Shown in pieces: positions 13,095 through 25,895 of a stretch of 64,000 bases of DNA. The DNA is from Sphagnum compactum (taxonomy: Eukaryota; Bryophyta; Sphagnopsida; Sphagnales). Each line of letters begins with the position of its first letter. Within the stretch, counting starts at the first letter, position 1. Below the pieces are notes generated by a model that was not told the origin of the DNA, did not search any database, and was given only the letters and a program-made list of their open reading frames with translations. Location: assembly GCA_965153455.1 (NCBI GenBank), contig OZ234497.1:19957872-20021871 (forward strand), read 5' to 3'. The position numbers and the translations under genes were made by a program.

Positions 13095-13712
13095 ATGGGG
13101 GGCGGCAGCCAGGAGAAATTGTTGGACCAGATATTCCAGTTGAAGTATACGGCAAAAAGCTTGGTCAGGCAAGCGAAGAAATGTGAGAATGAGGAGAAGA
13201 GCGAGAAATTGAAGGTGAAGAAGGCTATTGAGAAGGGGAACATGGACGGTGCTCGAATCTATGCGCAGAATGCGATCCGCAAGCATAATGAGCAACTGAA
13301 CTACATGCGGCTGTCATCAAGGCTGGACGCCGTTGTTGCTCGTCTTGGTACTCAAAGCAAAATGCAGACCATAAGCAAGTCCATGGGCAGCATCGTCAAA
13401 GCCCTGGATAGCGCCTTAGCAGTTGGAAACATGCAAAAGATCTCGCAAACCATGGACCAATTTGAGAAGACATTTGTTAACATGGAGGTGCAATCAGAGT
13501 TCGTTGAAACAGCCATGGCTGGCAGCACCAGCCTTTCAACTCCAGAGGATGAAGTCAATTCCCTTATGCACCAGGTGGCAGATGACTATGGTTTGGAGGT
13601 TTCCGTTGGACTTCCACAAGCAGCCTCTCATGTGCCAGTGAGTGAGACTGCCTCCACTGTTTCTGAAGACGATTTGAGTCGCAGATTAGCTGAGTTGAAA
13701 AGCAGGGGGTGA
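13095..13712 (+). CDS. CHMP1: CHMP1 (VPS46/DID2-type) ESCRT-III protein
   Basis: CHMP1 is a late-acting ESCRT-III subunit on endosomes. It recruits the VPS4 ATPase and LIP5 and is needed for sorting plasma-membrane proteins, including auxin carriers in plants, into multivesicular bodies. The 205-aa protein starts [18 protein letters not shown]; an in-frame ATG 18 bp upstream (13077) is less likely because the family starts MGN/MGG. The basic helical Snf7 core ([20 protein letters not shown], residues about 43-62) is almost unchanged from other eukaryotes. The MIT-interacting motif [11 protein letters not shown] is at the C-terminus (about 192-202). The coding region is in one exon and the length is normal for the family. 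Confidence 0.96.
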   Translation: MGGGSQEKLLDQIFQLKYTAKSLVRQAKKCENEEKSEKLKVKKAIEKGNMDGARIYAQNAIRKHNEQLNYMRLSSRLDAVVARLGTQSKMQTISKSMGSIVKALDSALAVGNMQKISQTMDQFEKTFVNMEVQSEFVETAMAGSTSLSTPEDEVNSLMHQVADDYGLEVSVGLPQAASHVPVSETASTVSEDDLSRRLAELKSRG

Positions 13713-16700
13713 TGATGGAAAAGCACGGTCGGGTATTTCTGAAGTTCCCACACTCCCTGTTCTCATCTTCCCAGCTCGGTTGGTGCTCGCCCTCATTCAG
13801 ATTCCTCACCTCATATTGTTGTTCTTGAATGGAGCTGTCATTTTACCTGTAGAGATGTGCTAAAAAAATTATTATGGATAAGAACTAGATCTGGTGTATG
13901 TCAATCACCATTATTAGATCACTTCGCTGTGCTGTGGAATCCAGATTCAGAGTACAAGTGGTATGTATTTTTTGAAACTGTTCTATACTTATGGCTTCTG
14001 GCAAGTAGTCAGAAATATTTTCGTCTGTGGTTTATGTAGAAGATTTCATTTAATCACCAAACACTGTGACCTCTCTTATCCACTGTTGGTTGGTATGTCC
14101 CTTTGTATGGCTTAGTGACAAGCAGGCTGTTCAGGGTCTTTGGTCAACCTGAAGGCTGTTTCAGAAGTGTGGATCATGGAACAAGGTTACTCCTGCAGGG
14201 GTGTCAAAGGTTTTGGTAGGAAGTGTTCAACACTGAATTCTGCATCTGGTGGCATTTTTCAGTGTAGTTGATAGTCCTGCAGGGTTGGTGCATTTAAACC
14301 AATTGATGGGAGCCTACCAGACATGCTCTTTGAAGAAGAAGATTGATGCAACTGTAAAGACTCTATCTTGATATCATCATTAATAGTTAATAAAAAGGCA
14401 TTGGTATCCTCATTCAAGCTGCAACCCAGTCTTCCCCCTAGTCTGACTCCGATTTCCTTGTTAGTCTTTGAGGGGTCTTGGGGCTTTGATTTACCTCATG
14501 CCTGTGTTGACAGGCACCTTGAAAGCATTTGTAGCAGCTGTCTAGTGGAGGCAAGTGCAGCTGCTGCAGTTAATTGCATGGACATTTGTCTTTCACTGGT
14601 GTATATAGTGTTGGTGTGTTGTTGATCCAAGCAGCCTCCCATCTACAGGGCTTGTTCTTCAGACGTCATCAGTATCCTCCTATTGAGGCAAGTGGGCTCA
14701 CTGACTTTTTTAGAGTGGTGTGTTGACTAAAATGTGAAGTTCACAATTTGGTGACAATTTGCTAACAATTTTGTTCTATTGGCATCATCTGTGTCCTTCC
14801 CTCATTTCTTTGTATTGCAGTGGATATATTGTTGGCACTTTGCCATCACACTAAATGGCCAACACACTCCTTTCTCCAAAAATGACGTCAAATGGGGTAG
14901 ATTTTTGGAATGTATTCAATTCAGATGGGGAAGTTTGTGAGCTTGATCCATCACATTTGCCACATTTTACTTCAAGTATTTTAGATGGCATATCTTGTAT
15001 GTCTCTTCCATTCATTTAAGTACAAAATGACTTTGGGCTTGATCTCAATCAACAAGTTTAGAGATATATTTTTCCAATTTGGACATCTTTTACATGAAGG
15101 ACTTGATGTTATTTCTGGATTCGATATCTAGTTTGAAGAGCTTGAATCTAACATGTTGGGAACAAATGTAGAATGAAAATAAATGCTTGTACACAAATAG
15201 TCTGCCGGATAACTACGAACAAAAGCAGAATGTGCACATGTATTAGATTGATAGTCCAACAATTTCCACCTTTTTGAGTGGACAAAAGTTGTAGCACACA
15301 AGGAAGATATAAGTTTGTGAGGATTAGAGCATTGATTTGTTCCATCATGTTGAAACCCACCATTGAATTTTGAACTTAGAGCACCTTGTGTCCTAATTTG
15401 TCCATGAGGGCAAGACCTTTGTTTGTTGGCATTCATGTAGTTTTCAAAATCTATCTGTGACAATGAATTGAAAGGTAGATACAATATAAAGCTATCAATA
15501 TGGATTGAATACTGTGTCAGCTCACTTGCTTGACAATTGTCATACATCTGTTGGTTTCCAGTCTAGAGTAGGTGTTGTTTTACTGAGGAGATTGCTGGTG
15601 AACAGTGAATACAGAGTGAGCATTCTGGACAGCAGCTGACTGCTTCCAATAGTTGTCAACATAAGTACACACTATTGTGTAATGGTTGTGCTGTCCAAAT
15701 ATGGAGGATGAATACTTCTGTCTCACTGTAAGACAACACTGGTGAGTTTCATCTTACACCTTTGAACTGTGTTGTATATGGACTTATCCACCTCTAAGTG
15801 GAATTCAAAACATGAAGAGTCTATAGTGTGTTCCAGGGAACAGCAATAGAGGGCCCGAAAGGTTTTTCCTAATTGGGATGCACTTGATGCCACTGTGCTA
15901 CTTTGTTCAAGATATTGATGCAAATTTTCTCTCTGTTCTAGGGTGCACAAGCTTGGAGTCCTACCAATGACTTGCAAAAAACTCAAGAAGAAGGGATGTT
16001 GAGAAAGATGAATTTTCATTACCAGGCTGCTGGCTGTCTTTGCTAGGATGACAATCAAGGTATAGCATTGCTTCTAAATCATTAATATACTGATCTTTCT
16101 ATTGGTTATCTGACAATTGGGATCCTAGTACAGTTGATCAATGATGTTGCAGGGAACATATGGTTTGAACTCTGTCTTAAAGCATTATAGCAGCATAACA
16201 TGAAATTGAATGGACGCAGTTCATTTCTGTCCTTTCATTTCAATCATTTGTTTGTGTTTGCCTAAACCTAAAATTGTGTCTGACTTCATTATAGATCGCA
16301 ATGGTAGATTATATGATAAGTTTTGTGACTGGTGTTGTTCAGGCATATTGTCTTGGATCCACTAGCCAATTCAAGGTAACCTTCAAGGATACACATAGAA
16401 GTGTACAGCAGTTGTAATAATTGTGATGAGTTGGTGGATTTGGCTCCACTGACATCAAGGTCCTCCAGTTGTTGGTGACAAAGTCATATGTTTCATGTAA
16501 CACAGGCACCATCCACAAAAATAACTTCAAGCGGCTCACAGTTCAAAACATCAAGACCAAGATTGTAGTGCCAACTACAACACCTCAACAGTAAAAGGCA
16601 ATGACATGATGCTGGTTCATCCCCAATGTATTTGCTGACATCTCCAACTAATGGATGTGCCAATGCTGGTTGACAACTTGCCAATGTCTCCCAACAACAT

Positions 16701-18430
16701 ATCATTTACAACCAACAAGTGCTGTTGACAAAATGTTGTCCTAGAACTTTAAACCTTTGCAACAATTCTTTAAAATGTGACCATTGCCTGACATTGGCAT
16801 TACTTGGTACACTACCCACTCCTTGTCCACACCATGCTACTAACATTGTCCAATGCCATTGAACAAGTTATTGGTGCCACGTCCAAGACATGTGCAAGAC
16901 CATGCCATAAGATCCCCATTTTGACACCTTGCTGATGCCCTCGTGACATTACCCATGAAACCATGTGGATGTGCTTGATAGTTTGCAGGGTTGCAGCTTA
17001 CATAAATGTACCTAACCCATTTTGTCTTATTTTAAGTATTGCAGAGAAGGACAGGTCTTAAAAACATTGGACTGGACAACATGGAACTAACATCCTATTA
17101 TTTCATACAGCTTGAGAGACTTTGCATTTGAGTTTTCTTTTGGTGCATTTTGGTCCAAGGGATGGTTTATACAGGAAGTATGTCCTGCCAATTGTGGGAG
17201 CCGTATCTAATGCTGATTTTCTTTTTTGGAAGTCTAGCAACTAGTGTCAATAGTTTGACATTGAGTACTAGGTTGATCACATGTCCCAATTTGGACGATG
17301 TAGATGGGTGTTGCACTTTCTAGGTGTTCTTTTGTTGCTACAGAGTACACTTTTGCTGATATTAACCTTGGGTTTGTGCAAGATAGCTTTTCTAGGTTCA
17401 GAGAACAATTAAAAAGATCTCAACCTAATTTGCATCTCCTCAATGCAAGCAAGGTTTGGTATGCAAATGGGCACAAGTTGGGTTGTTTGGTACATATTGA
17501 AGAATTATGGGGCGCACAGGGACATTTGCCAAGATGTCCCCAAGTACATCAAGTCCTTGGTAAGAAGTTCCATTGAGTGAAACTGAAAGTTTATGATCAC
17601 TCCAATCGAGTACTTTTTGAAATTTTCACACCTGGTCCTGGTATTGAGTCCTTTCTAAAACTTTCATACCAGTCTAGTCCTCTGTCCAATACCGATTTTT
17701 TGGCTGGTATATTTTTTGGCTTGGCAGTTATATTACTTGGCAATGAAACTGGTATAGACAGGTACAAGGCTGGTATTACCTCAGCTGCCTTACTAGGTTG
17801 GTACTGGTATAAGACTGGTAGTATTGCCTCAAGATGTACCAACTACCAGCCTGGTAGGTTCTTTGATATCAGTGCTGATACTACTATAGTTGATACTGAG
17901 CATGAGCATATAATATACTAGACCAACAATGGTAGTGAAGTTTACTGGTAGTATGATCTCTAGAGCTAGAATTTCATGCCATTTTCCAATCCCATACCTA
18001 AAATGGGTCCAACTTGTTCTGAGATCATGAACAAGAAACCAGACTTACAAATTAGTCTAACAGTTCTCCAAATCTTGGGGTAGCTGAGCATCGAGATGGT
18101 TTTTTGTACAAAGGCAGGCAGACAGGCAGGCAGGCTCTAGTAAGTAAAGTAGACTGCCAGGAGGGTTTATCTACCAGTTTACAAAACCCCCTGACCTAAA
18201 CTTGTTGAGATTTAAGTACCACACTTATATTTTTTTGCCAAGACTACGTCTGTGAAAATGTCTGCACAATGGAGCCAGTTAAACCAGTGCAGTTTAGCAT
18301 TGTACACAAAGTACCTACCTACTTATATGTGCCAGCATCCCACTTGAGGTCACAACAGGCTTGGTTCAATTGGTCTGCACATCTCCCCCAGCACACAAAT
18401 TTTAGTTTAAAATAGCAACACATGCATGAT
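13713..18430. other. Intergenic DNA downstream of CHMP1
   Basis: The first few hundred bases are probably the CHMP1 3' untranslated region. The rest has moderate AT content and many short open frames on both strands. Minus-strand frames at 15128-15547 and 15723-16058 and plus-strand frames at 17304-17576 and 17577-17921 are the longest. None shows a domain I recognise, and they may be decayed transposon pieces. A CAGG(CAGG)n tract lies near 18115. Confidence 0.5.
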
Positions 18431-18487
18431 TCCTCGGTTGATCAATCAATCCTGTGAAACTTTGATCAATTTGATTGATCAATCAAT

Positions 18488-18561
18488 CATGTTTCAACTT
18501 GATCAATTTGGTCAGTTGATTAAGCTTGTCAAACTGACAAAATTGATCAAATTGAAACATG
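18488..18561. repeat. Hairpin with 32-bp arms
   Basis: The left arm (18488-18519) and right arm (18529-18561) are inverse copies with about three differences, separated by a 9-bp loop containing an AAGCTT site. The arms contain TTGATCAA palindromes. The hairpin sits directly before the 38-bp tandem array and shares its GATCAA-rich character. Confidence 0.7.
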
Positions 18562-18562
18562 G

Positions 18563-18790
18563 TTGATCAAATTTGGTTCGTCCCTCAATCATGTCAAACT
18601 TTGATCAAATTTGGTTGGTCGCTCAATCATTTCAAACTTTGATCAAATTTGGTTGATCGCTCAATCATGTCAAACTTTGATCAAATTTGGTTGATCGCTC
18701 AATCATGTCAAACTTTGATCAAATTTGGTTGATCGCCCAATCATGTCAAACTTTGATCAAATTTGGTTGATCAAATCAATCATGCCAAAG
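18563..18790. repeat. 38-bp tandem repeat, about 6 units
   Basis: TTGATCAAATTTGG recurs at 18563, 18601, 18639, 18677, 18715 and 18753, an exact 38-bp period. Units contain TTTGATCAAA, a perfect 10-bp palindrome, and a CAATCATGTCAAAC segment. Units 3-5 differ by one or two bases, so the array is young or homogenised. Confidence 0.9.
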
Positions 18791-19523
18791 TTTGTGCAAG
18801 GACAACTTACAAGAGTAAGTACACTGTTACTCTTACCTAGTGGATTTATCCCGCATGCTGCATCATGTGATCTCCTTGGCAAGCATTCAATACCAAACAT
18901 CTCACACTTATAGATGTAGTACTTGTAGAGAATATTACATGTTTTGTGTCTTCCACCCTTCCATAAGCATGAAGATCCATCCTTCCTGTATCTGTATTAC
19001 GAGTAATGCAGTGGGGAAGATTGATGCAGCTTGCTTGCTGGTCCAATGGTCCAAGTTCAATCTTGCAGAACAAATTGAAAAGATTTCCAACTTGACTCCA
19101 GTGCCACAAGGGTTTCATCTGCACAAGAAAATGGTCCAATTCAAATAGTTTTTTTCACTTCCAAATTCAAAACCTAATACATCATCTTTTAGAGGTGACC
19201 TCCTGCGAGTGTTGCAGGTGAAAGATGAGTACCTTCTGATTAAGAGTATCTTCTGATTCATTGAAGATTGCAATACCTAGGGATGTACATGCTAGATGAT
19301 TAGATCTTCAATTCAATGCTGCAAATTAAGTGTCAAGCTTACAATCATTAAGCTGCAAATACCCAATTCTGGTTGCAACCCATCCAGAAATTTGTGTGAC
19401 CTAATTAGTTCTCAAACCTAACTTTATCAGAAATAGACACATCCCAGGATGTGGATTCATGTGCTATTTTTGATTGACTCATTCATGCATTCACCTTCTA
19501 CTGAATTTTACGTTCACTCTTTC

Positions 19524-19800
19524 AACTGAAGTTCAGGAAACGGATTTTAGGGAGAATCTGGATTATCAACAGTAGATAGCATTCTTTCCTGAAGAAGAAT
19601 TGGGTCTCCAGGCCGGTTACCAAAGAATTGCAATCATGGTTTCTTCAAGTTCTGAAGCTAATTTCAACTGAATCTCAGGATGTAATGGATTTCAGGGAGA
19701 GAATATCTGGATTGTCAACAGGAGAGAGAGTTTTTCCTTTTCAAGAGGAATTGGATCTCCAGCTGGGCTACCAAGAATAATTGCATCATGGTTTCTTGAC
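19524..19800. repeat. Two-copy direct repeat, ~142 bp period
   Basis: The sequence from AACTGAAGTTCAGGA (19524) to the TCATGGTTTCTT block is repeated, diverged, from 19666 onward. Shared blocks include GGGAGA.TCTGGATT, TCAACAG, GAATTGG.TCTCCAG and ATCATGGTTTCTT. No coding function is recognised. Confidence 0.6.
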
Positions 19801-20025
19801 ATGACTTCTTCTGCAGTAATTTCGAGTTAGTTGATTTGTTTCTTGTTTGCAAAGATTCAAGGAGACTGCAAGTAAGATCTCAAGCTTCTTCAGTCTGAGG
19901 TTCTTCAGAGTTTGAGTGCCTAGAGTTAAAGATTGCAACTGGGAAAGAATCATGGGCCAGGTGTTGAGAGGGCCTGAGTGGGAATGGTGTGTGTACTACA
20001 CAGTGCACATGTGATAGATACATAC

Positions 20026-20354
20026 CTTTGTTTGTCTTTTGTATTGCCACTTGATCTTAGATCTACAATGTCACTTGGCTTCAACGACTGTGCAACTCCT
20101 CCTTGGACATGAAGAACACCATGATTGCTCTGTGGTGCTAGAGATTGGACTGAGCCTGAATTATGGCTCATCTCAGCTTTGGACCCCACCGCATTTGTGC
20201 TCATCGCCGGTTTCTTGGGTAAGAGTTGGCAGCAGCTCCCTGCTGCTGCTGCTGCTGCACCGCCTGAAGCAGCACCTCCTGTTGAACTACTCTTGTGTTT
20301 GAAGCGTCCAACTGAAGGTTGGGTAGACATTCCTTGTTGACTTGGACTCGACAT
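20026..20354 (-). CDS. Putative first coding exon, unknown protein
   Basis: I do not recognise this protein. An ATG at 20354 opens about 110 codons with a Ser/Gly/Ala-rich N-terminus (a poly-Ala run at about residues 32-38), then a more complex part ending LKPSDIVDLRSSGNTKDKQR. The frame meets a strong donor (ACAAAG|GTATGT) at 20026/20025, which makes this look like a real first exon. A possible next exon begins after TTACTTGCAG near 19868 and stays open for about 50 codons, but the join is unverified and falls beside the 142-bp repeat. Upstream to about 22 kb the DNA is unusually GC-rich, as expected for a leader and promoter on this strand. It could be a decayed gene. Confidence 0.4.
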
Positions 20355-22080
20355 GATGGCACAGACGATCTGGATTCTGATCCCTCCGGTGAGTGAGTGA
20401 GTAGGTATTCATAGACTTGTGTGCATGCAATGGATCATAGTGATTCCCTTGATGGCTGCATCAGCTTGAGCCTTGGAAGCTTGATATTCCGTGCCAAGCA
20501 AATCTCCTGACGATGGCACTAAGATTCGCATCACACCTGTAGCAGCAGCAGTGATCACAGTTATACGGATGGACGTTGAAACCATATCTGAGGATTTCAC
20601 AAGAATCGCAATACCACCACAATCAATTGCAACCGTGACCGACTTACCCATGTAATTTCATCAGCACTTGTGCTGCAAATTAGTTCAAGCTGAGTTCTGC
20701 AGTACCCATGATCAACTGCGGCCATGATGATCATGCGGCAGACTGTTTCTGCTCGATCCGTGAACCAGCCGCAACGCAAGTCTAGCGAGTGGGGGCCAGG
20801 AGATTCAAGCTGCTCGACACTACAGTAACCGCTTGCAATTGGCCCATGAGCTCTTCCAGCCAACAACTATTGGCCGCCGGAAGAAGACGACGACGAGGAC
20901 GACGACAACCACAACGCTACAGTACAGACGATAGCAGACAAAACCCAGTCTGGCTTTTTGCCTGCCACGGAATCTAAGCACAGTAGCTACTGCGTATCTA
21001 GAGCTCCTGATCTAGCCACAGACTCGACGACTGTTGTAAAAGTATCCAAATTTTTAGTCCCGTACCCGCCGCTTGCTGCAGTGAGCTTGCTTCTTCTCGC
21101 ATGATCATGGCACCTGCGGAAAACTTAGGTCGTAGGCGTACTCCATGAGAGCTGAGCTCCCTCTCTCTGGAGTCTTCGATCCCAACCAGCAGATCATATG
21201 ATCTAGTCTCGTCACAAGAAGCTGCGCTCTTCACGTCGACGTCTAGACTCACGCACCGCGCTCATGGGTGGCCACAATTTCGCGAGATCCCCAACCAGCT
21301 TAAGGTCTCTCTACCCGACCTTCATCTTCCAACACTAGATCATCTGCACTAGCTAGAACAACATAGATCATACTCCAAAACCCCATAGGTACCCCAGCTG
21401 CTATACTCCAAGAGCAACTCGAGATGAGCTCCATACCTGAAACATTATAAAGCCGGGCGGCTCTCGACGATATTCTCCCTCAAGAGCTGTTGACGCAAGA
21501 GCTTGAACGAAATTTCTGGTGGAGATATTCCCCGATCTTGCTCGAGATCACCAAAGAAAAAGCTTTACAGATATGTGAAGGAAGTAGAGGCGCTAAAACC
21601 TGCTGCACTAGGATTCTATCGAGAAACAACCAGACGTCGCTGCTAATTTCAATTCTACAACAGAACAATCACACAGTAGAAGTTTACACATATCCAGGTA
21701 CTAAAGAAGGAGCAGAGCAGCAGCAGCAGCAGCATCTAACCACCGAGTGATCATCGAGCTCGAGCACGCGCACGCGATTTTGCGAAAGCCGGAAGCAGAA
21801 GGCCCGGATGGATTCCTGAGGGAAGAAGCGTCTGCTGCGCGGGAGCTCGCGAGGGCGGCAGCGGCAGCTGCGGCACCCCTCGTGCAGTGTGAATGCGTCT
21901 GCGTGCACGCGGGTGCGGGATGGCCTCTCAACCGCCCGCGCGCGGCCGGTTGGTCCAATCGGCCTAGTCAATACTTACGTGGAGCTTTTGCATTGGTGGA
22001 GAGAATTGGCACATCCAATCAATACGAAGGAAGACAGAGTTGGACAATTCTGCTCCTTTAGATAATATTCTCCTTTTTTT
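20355..22080. other. GC-rich stretch, probable leader/promoter
   Basis: This is the longest GC-rich block outside recognised genes, with CpG-containing parts at 21.7-21.95 kb. It lies upstream of the putative minus-strand exon at 20.35 kb and may be its leader and promoter. Several 60-100-codon frames exist on both strands, none with a recognisable domain. It ends at a long pyrimidine tract near 22070-22125. Confidence 0.4.
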
Positions 22081-22125
22081 TTTTTCCCTTTTTTTCTTTT
22101 TTTCTCTTTTTTTTTCTTTTTCCAA
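22066..22125. repeat. Pyrimidine (T/C) tract
   Basis: This is an almost pure T-rich pyrimidine tract of about 55 bp marking the sharp change from the GC-rich block to AT-rich intergenic DNA. Confidence 0.8.
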
Positions 22126-25100
22126 GATGGGGGACCAAAAATAGAATTGTAGGATTTGGGGCCTTTTCTCAACTCAATTAAAATAATTTGGCAGGTTTCT
22201 AGATTTAATTAATTCATAAAAATTTGATTTCCTGAGCTGGGGGGTTTTTTCCTTCAGCGAAATTTCGCCAAAATGAAATAAAAATAAAAATAAAATAAAA
22301 AATCGTTGCGAATTTTTTATGGCCTGTGACAAATTGTTTTTACTCTCTTACCTGACCTGTAGCCAAATCTGGCTAAATCCTCCTATGGATGGTTGCCAAT
22401 GTCATTACACCACAAAAGTAGTAATTAATTAATTAATTAATATTTTATTAAAAAAAACACCCACTACTCCTGAGTAAGTAGGTGATCTTGAATTCTAGTT
22501 GAAAATGAATGTAATTAAATTCCAGGCTTTTATCCTCACATTCTAGGCGGAATGAATGTAATTAAGTTCCGGAATTTGATACTCAAATTCTACGTGGAAA
22601 AACAAAGTTTTGGGTTTCTATTCTCACACTCCAATTGGGTTCCATGTGATTACATTCTAGCATATTTAAATCATGCTAATTAAGACAATGAAATTTGGTG
22701 TTTTTATTTCAATTTTAGCTTGACTTCATAGTCTACATAAGGTGGCTTTTTAAAGTGATTTTAGGGTAAAATTTTTAAGTTGCTTTATTTCAAGGTTCAT
22801 GTTGTGGATGGAATTTAATGTGCCATTAAAAAATTATTTCTAAAGTTATGGTGACCATGTTTTCACCTTGGCGATTTTTTCCAATCAAAATCTTGCCAAT
22901 CACATTGTGAATTTCTTGCCCACATACGTACGTAGTAATAATAATATAAAAAGGCATTCAACACAAAACTTCAATATAGTACCTTAAACCCTAAAACACC
23001 AAAGGGAATAGAAAAGTGTATCACCTTTCCAATGTAAGCACTTTTGAAAGCATTGAGAGTATTCATTGAGTTTAACATCACATGCTATTTGTTGGAACTT
23101 TACCATTTTGCATTTCATCCTAAGTTCATTAACTATTGAGCTCCTACCATGAACATGATTTTCAGAATTTGAATCTTATTTTCATAGCGACATGTACATC
23201 AAAGTAACTTATGATTATTAAACTCAATAATAATGATAAATATTTTCATACATTTGGATTTTTTTTCGAAGAATTTTTTTGGCTAACACGGTAATTTAAT
23301 GTCACCCCCACATATTAATACATGAGAAAAGTGCCCCAAAATGCCACATATTTTGCCAATTTTGTTTCAAATTATGGTTTTAAAAAAATAATTAGAAACA
23401 AATTTTGCAAACTCTTAATGTTGTGAATGAATGAGAAAAGGCCCCCTTCTTTTTTTTTAAGTGGCATAATTCTTCCAAAGAGTTATCATTGTTGGCACAA
23501 GAGTAGTCATGATAACCATTGATTACTCTTTTTAACATGGCACAACCAAATATTAGCATGCTAAAATTATGCGCAAATTGAATAAACTATGACTAAGTTT
23601 TGTAAACCTTTAAAATTTTACAAAATTGATGAATTGAATGTTCAAAAATATATTATTTTTAAAGCATTGACATTATTATGTCTACATGGATTTGTATCAA
23701 TATGTTAGTACATCAACATTGAAAAGAGATTTACAATAAGGACAATGATAACATTGTATTTTGGCAATGAATGAAAAAACCTTCAAATGAAGCCAAAATG
23801 TGCATATTTGAAATTTTTGGAATATTAAGCCATTACATGTAGCAATTACATGCATTCTTGACTTAACACATGTGCATCTATCGAACAATAGATGTCAAAT
23901 GGTGATGTGACAATGTTAAGGTCTTTCAAGTTAGTTAGGCATCACCATGAGTCATGTATCATCTTTGGCTACATGTGAAGAGTTTCACATAGCTAGTGTA
24001 AGTTGGGGCCACTTTGCAAAGTGTGGAATTGGGGGGATAACCATTAAGTGTGGTCCAATAGAGACCCACTTTCAAAGGGAGGTAGTACCTCCAAGATAAG
24101 GACAAATTGAGGCTCTCAAATCTCAAGCATGCCATGCTTGCTTGAACTAGAGTTCAAAGGGGTCTTGGGGTCCACAAGCTTATGAAAAAGCCATTTGAAT
24201 GGTTGGAACTTAGAACATGTAGGCTTTTAAACTCTCTTTTTGTTGTGGGTATAAAGAGGGGTACCCTAATCAACAAATATCTATTACAAAATTTCCAAAA
24301 TTTGGTGCATTTTGAATGTGTCATGTTGAATATTATACATACCACTTGGGATTTGTGTTTGGACTTTCGAGGATCCTCTCTTTCTTATTATGGGGATACA
24401 AGGAATCCAACCTTAGACACACCTTGATGAGCACGGAATTGCTCTACAAGGAAATTCATCTCTTTGGAGTTTTCCCCAACGCGAATCCATGTATACCTAT
24501 GATCCTTCTCTAACCATTTCTTCTCTAAATATTTTATGAGTTTTTCAGCCCGAGTACTTTGCTAAGACCCAACCTACTCTTGCACTTGAAGTATAGTATG
24601 TCTTAAGAGTTAGTTGGGCTATGAGAAATTATGAAACATAACTTGCAAAGAGTACATATGGTTTTTTTTTCAATATACTCCAAGTACTTTTGGGTACCTG
24701 GGTTGTTGATATACAAGCAAACTCCTATGGTTGTCACAAGTTGGAAATGCATGCATAACTTTGACATTTTGTGTATCTTCTTCTTACAACAACAATTGGA
24801 GGAGTAACATTAGTAGGAAGCAAGACATCCAACAATTAGACTATACCTAAATACATATATACCACTTTCACACAAGCATTTACAAGTCACACATGATTTT
24901 GTTGTAATCTTTTAAACCCGATTTTATGAAAACTAATATTCAATGAGTTGGGTTACGAATAAATTTCAAGGAAAATTTTTCATTATACAATTCTCTATTT
25001 ACTTTTTTGTTGATTTAAAATTTCATATTATCCAAAACTATCCTAAAAAATAGAATTATCAAGCTCACAATCAAGGCTTTTTTTGAAATTTTGGCGAAAT

Positions 25101-25650
25101 TGTCCAAAAATCAACAAAATTAGTCAAATTTACATTAGAAATACACCTTTTGTCGCAAATGTTTTGTCACAAAAAACGACAAAATTTGTTGGGAAAAAAA
25201 TCACCATTGACAATAGGTACAAGAGTTTTAATGTATATTAATCTGATTTAGTAGTAGTTAAACAATATGCGATCGTTTAGGTTTTACACCATTTTATTCT
25301 CCTTGAAGCCTTTATCAGATCAGGGGCATTCATCGAGTGGAGCAGACCAAGGGTACCCGCACATGTCCATGTATGTAGACATGATTGAGTGGGATGAAGG
25401 CAAACTTTGTAGTAGGGAATACACCCTCCTAAGGTGCATTCCTTTGGCATAAATGACTTTTAGTTGGCCTTTTTCATCTTTTAAAGGAATCACCTTCCAT
25501 CTACAAGGTGCATCGCGCACGGCTTTCGCCCCCCTAATCTCTCAATGTTTAGGGTTATGATAACCTTCACCTTGTGCTTTCCGGTGGGTAAGGTCCAGGC
25601 AAACTGCACCCAAAGGGCCTAACCCTACCCTACACATAATGCTCATTTGA
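22126..25650. other. AT-rich intergenic DNA
   Basis: No gene is supported. The longest open frames (60-80 codons, for example 24182-24427 plus and 25320-25520 minus) have no recognised domain. Confidence 0.5.
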
Positions 25651-25659
25651 ATTTTTAAC

Positions 25660-25895
25660 TACCTCTTGCTTTGGAATCAAAAACCTCATTCGTGCTAAGG
25701 GCTTTGAATGGAAATTTTGGAGGTCCAAACCTTGTGCTTAGACTAAACAACCTCTTGTTTTGGAATCAAAAACCTCATTCGTGCTAAGGGCTTTTTGAGT
25801 GGAATTTTTGGGAGTCCAAACCTTGTGCTTACACTAAACAACCTCTTCTTGTTTGGAATCAAAAACCTCATTCGTGCTATGGGCTTTGAATTCCG
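25660..25895. repeat. Three-copy tandem repeat, ~90 bp
   Basis: TTGGAATCAAAAACCTCATT recurs at about 25671, 25760 and 25853 (spacing 89 and 93 bp), each followed by CGTGCTA.GGGCTTT. The first two copies also share TCCAAACCTTGTGCTTA. It is a local tandem duplication without evident coding function. Confidence 0.85.

Noticed and set aside
15128-15547. 139-codon minus-strand frame, considered as a retrotransposon fragment
   Set aside because: Possible gag/protease resemblance was too weak; no zinc knuckle or catalytic motif is visible.
18563-18790. CRISPR array
   Set aside because: The 38-bp units are directly contiguous with no unique spacers, and the DNA is a plant nuclear genome.
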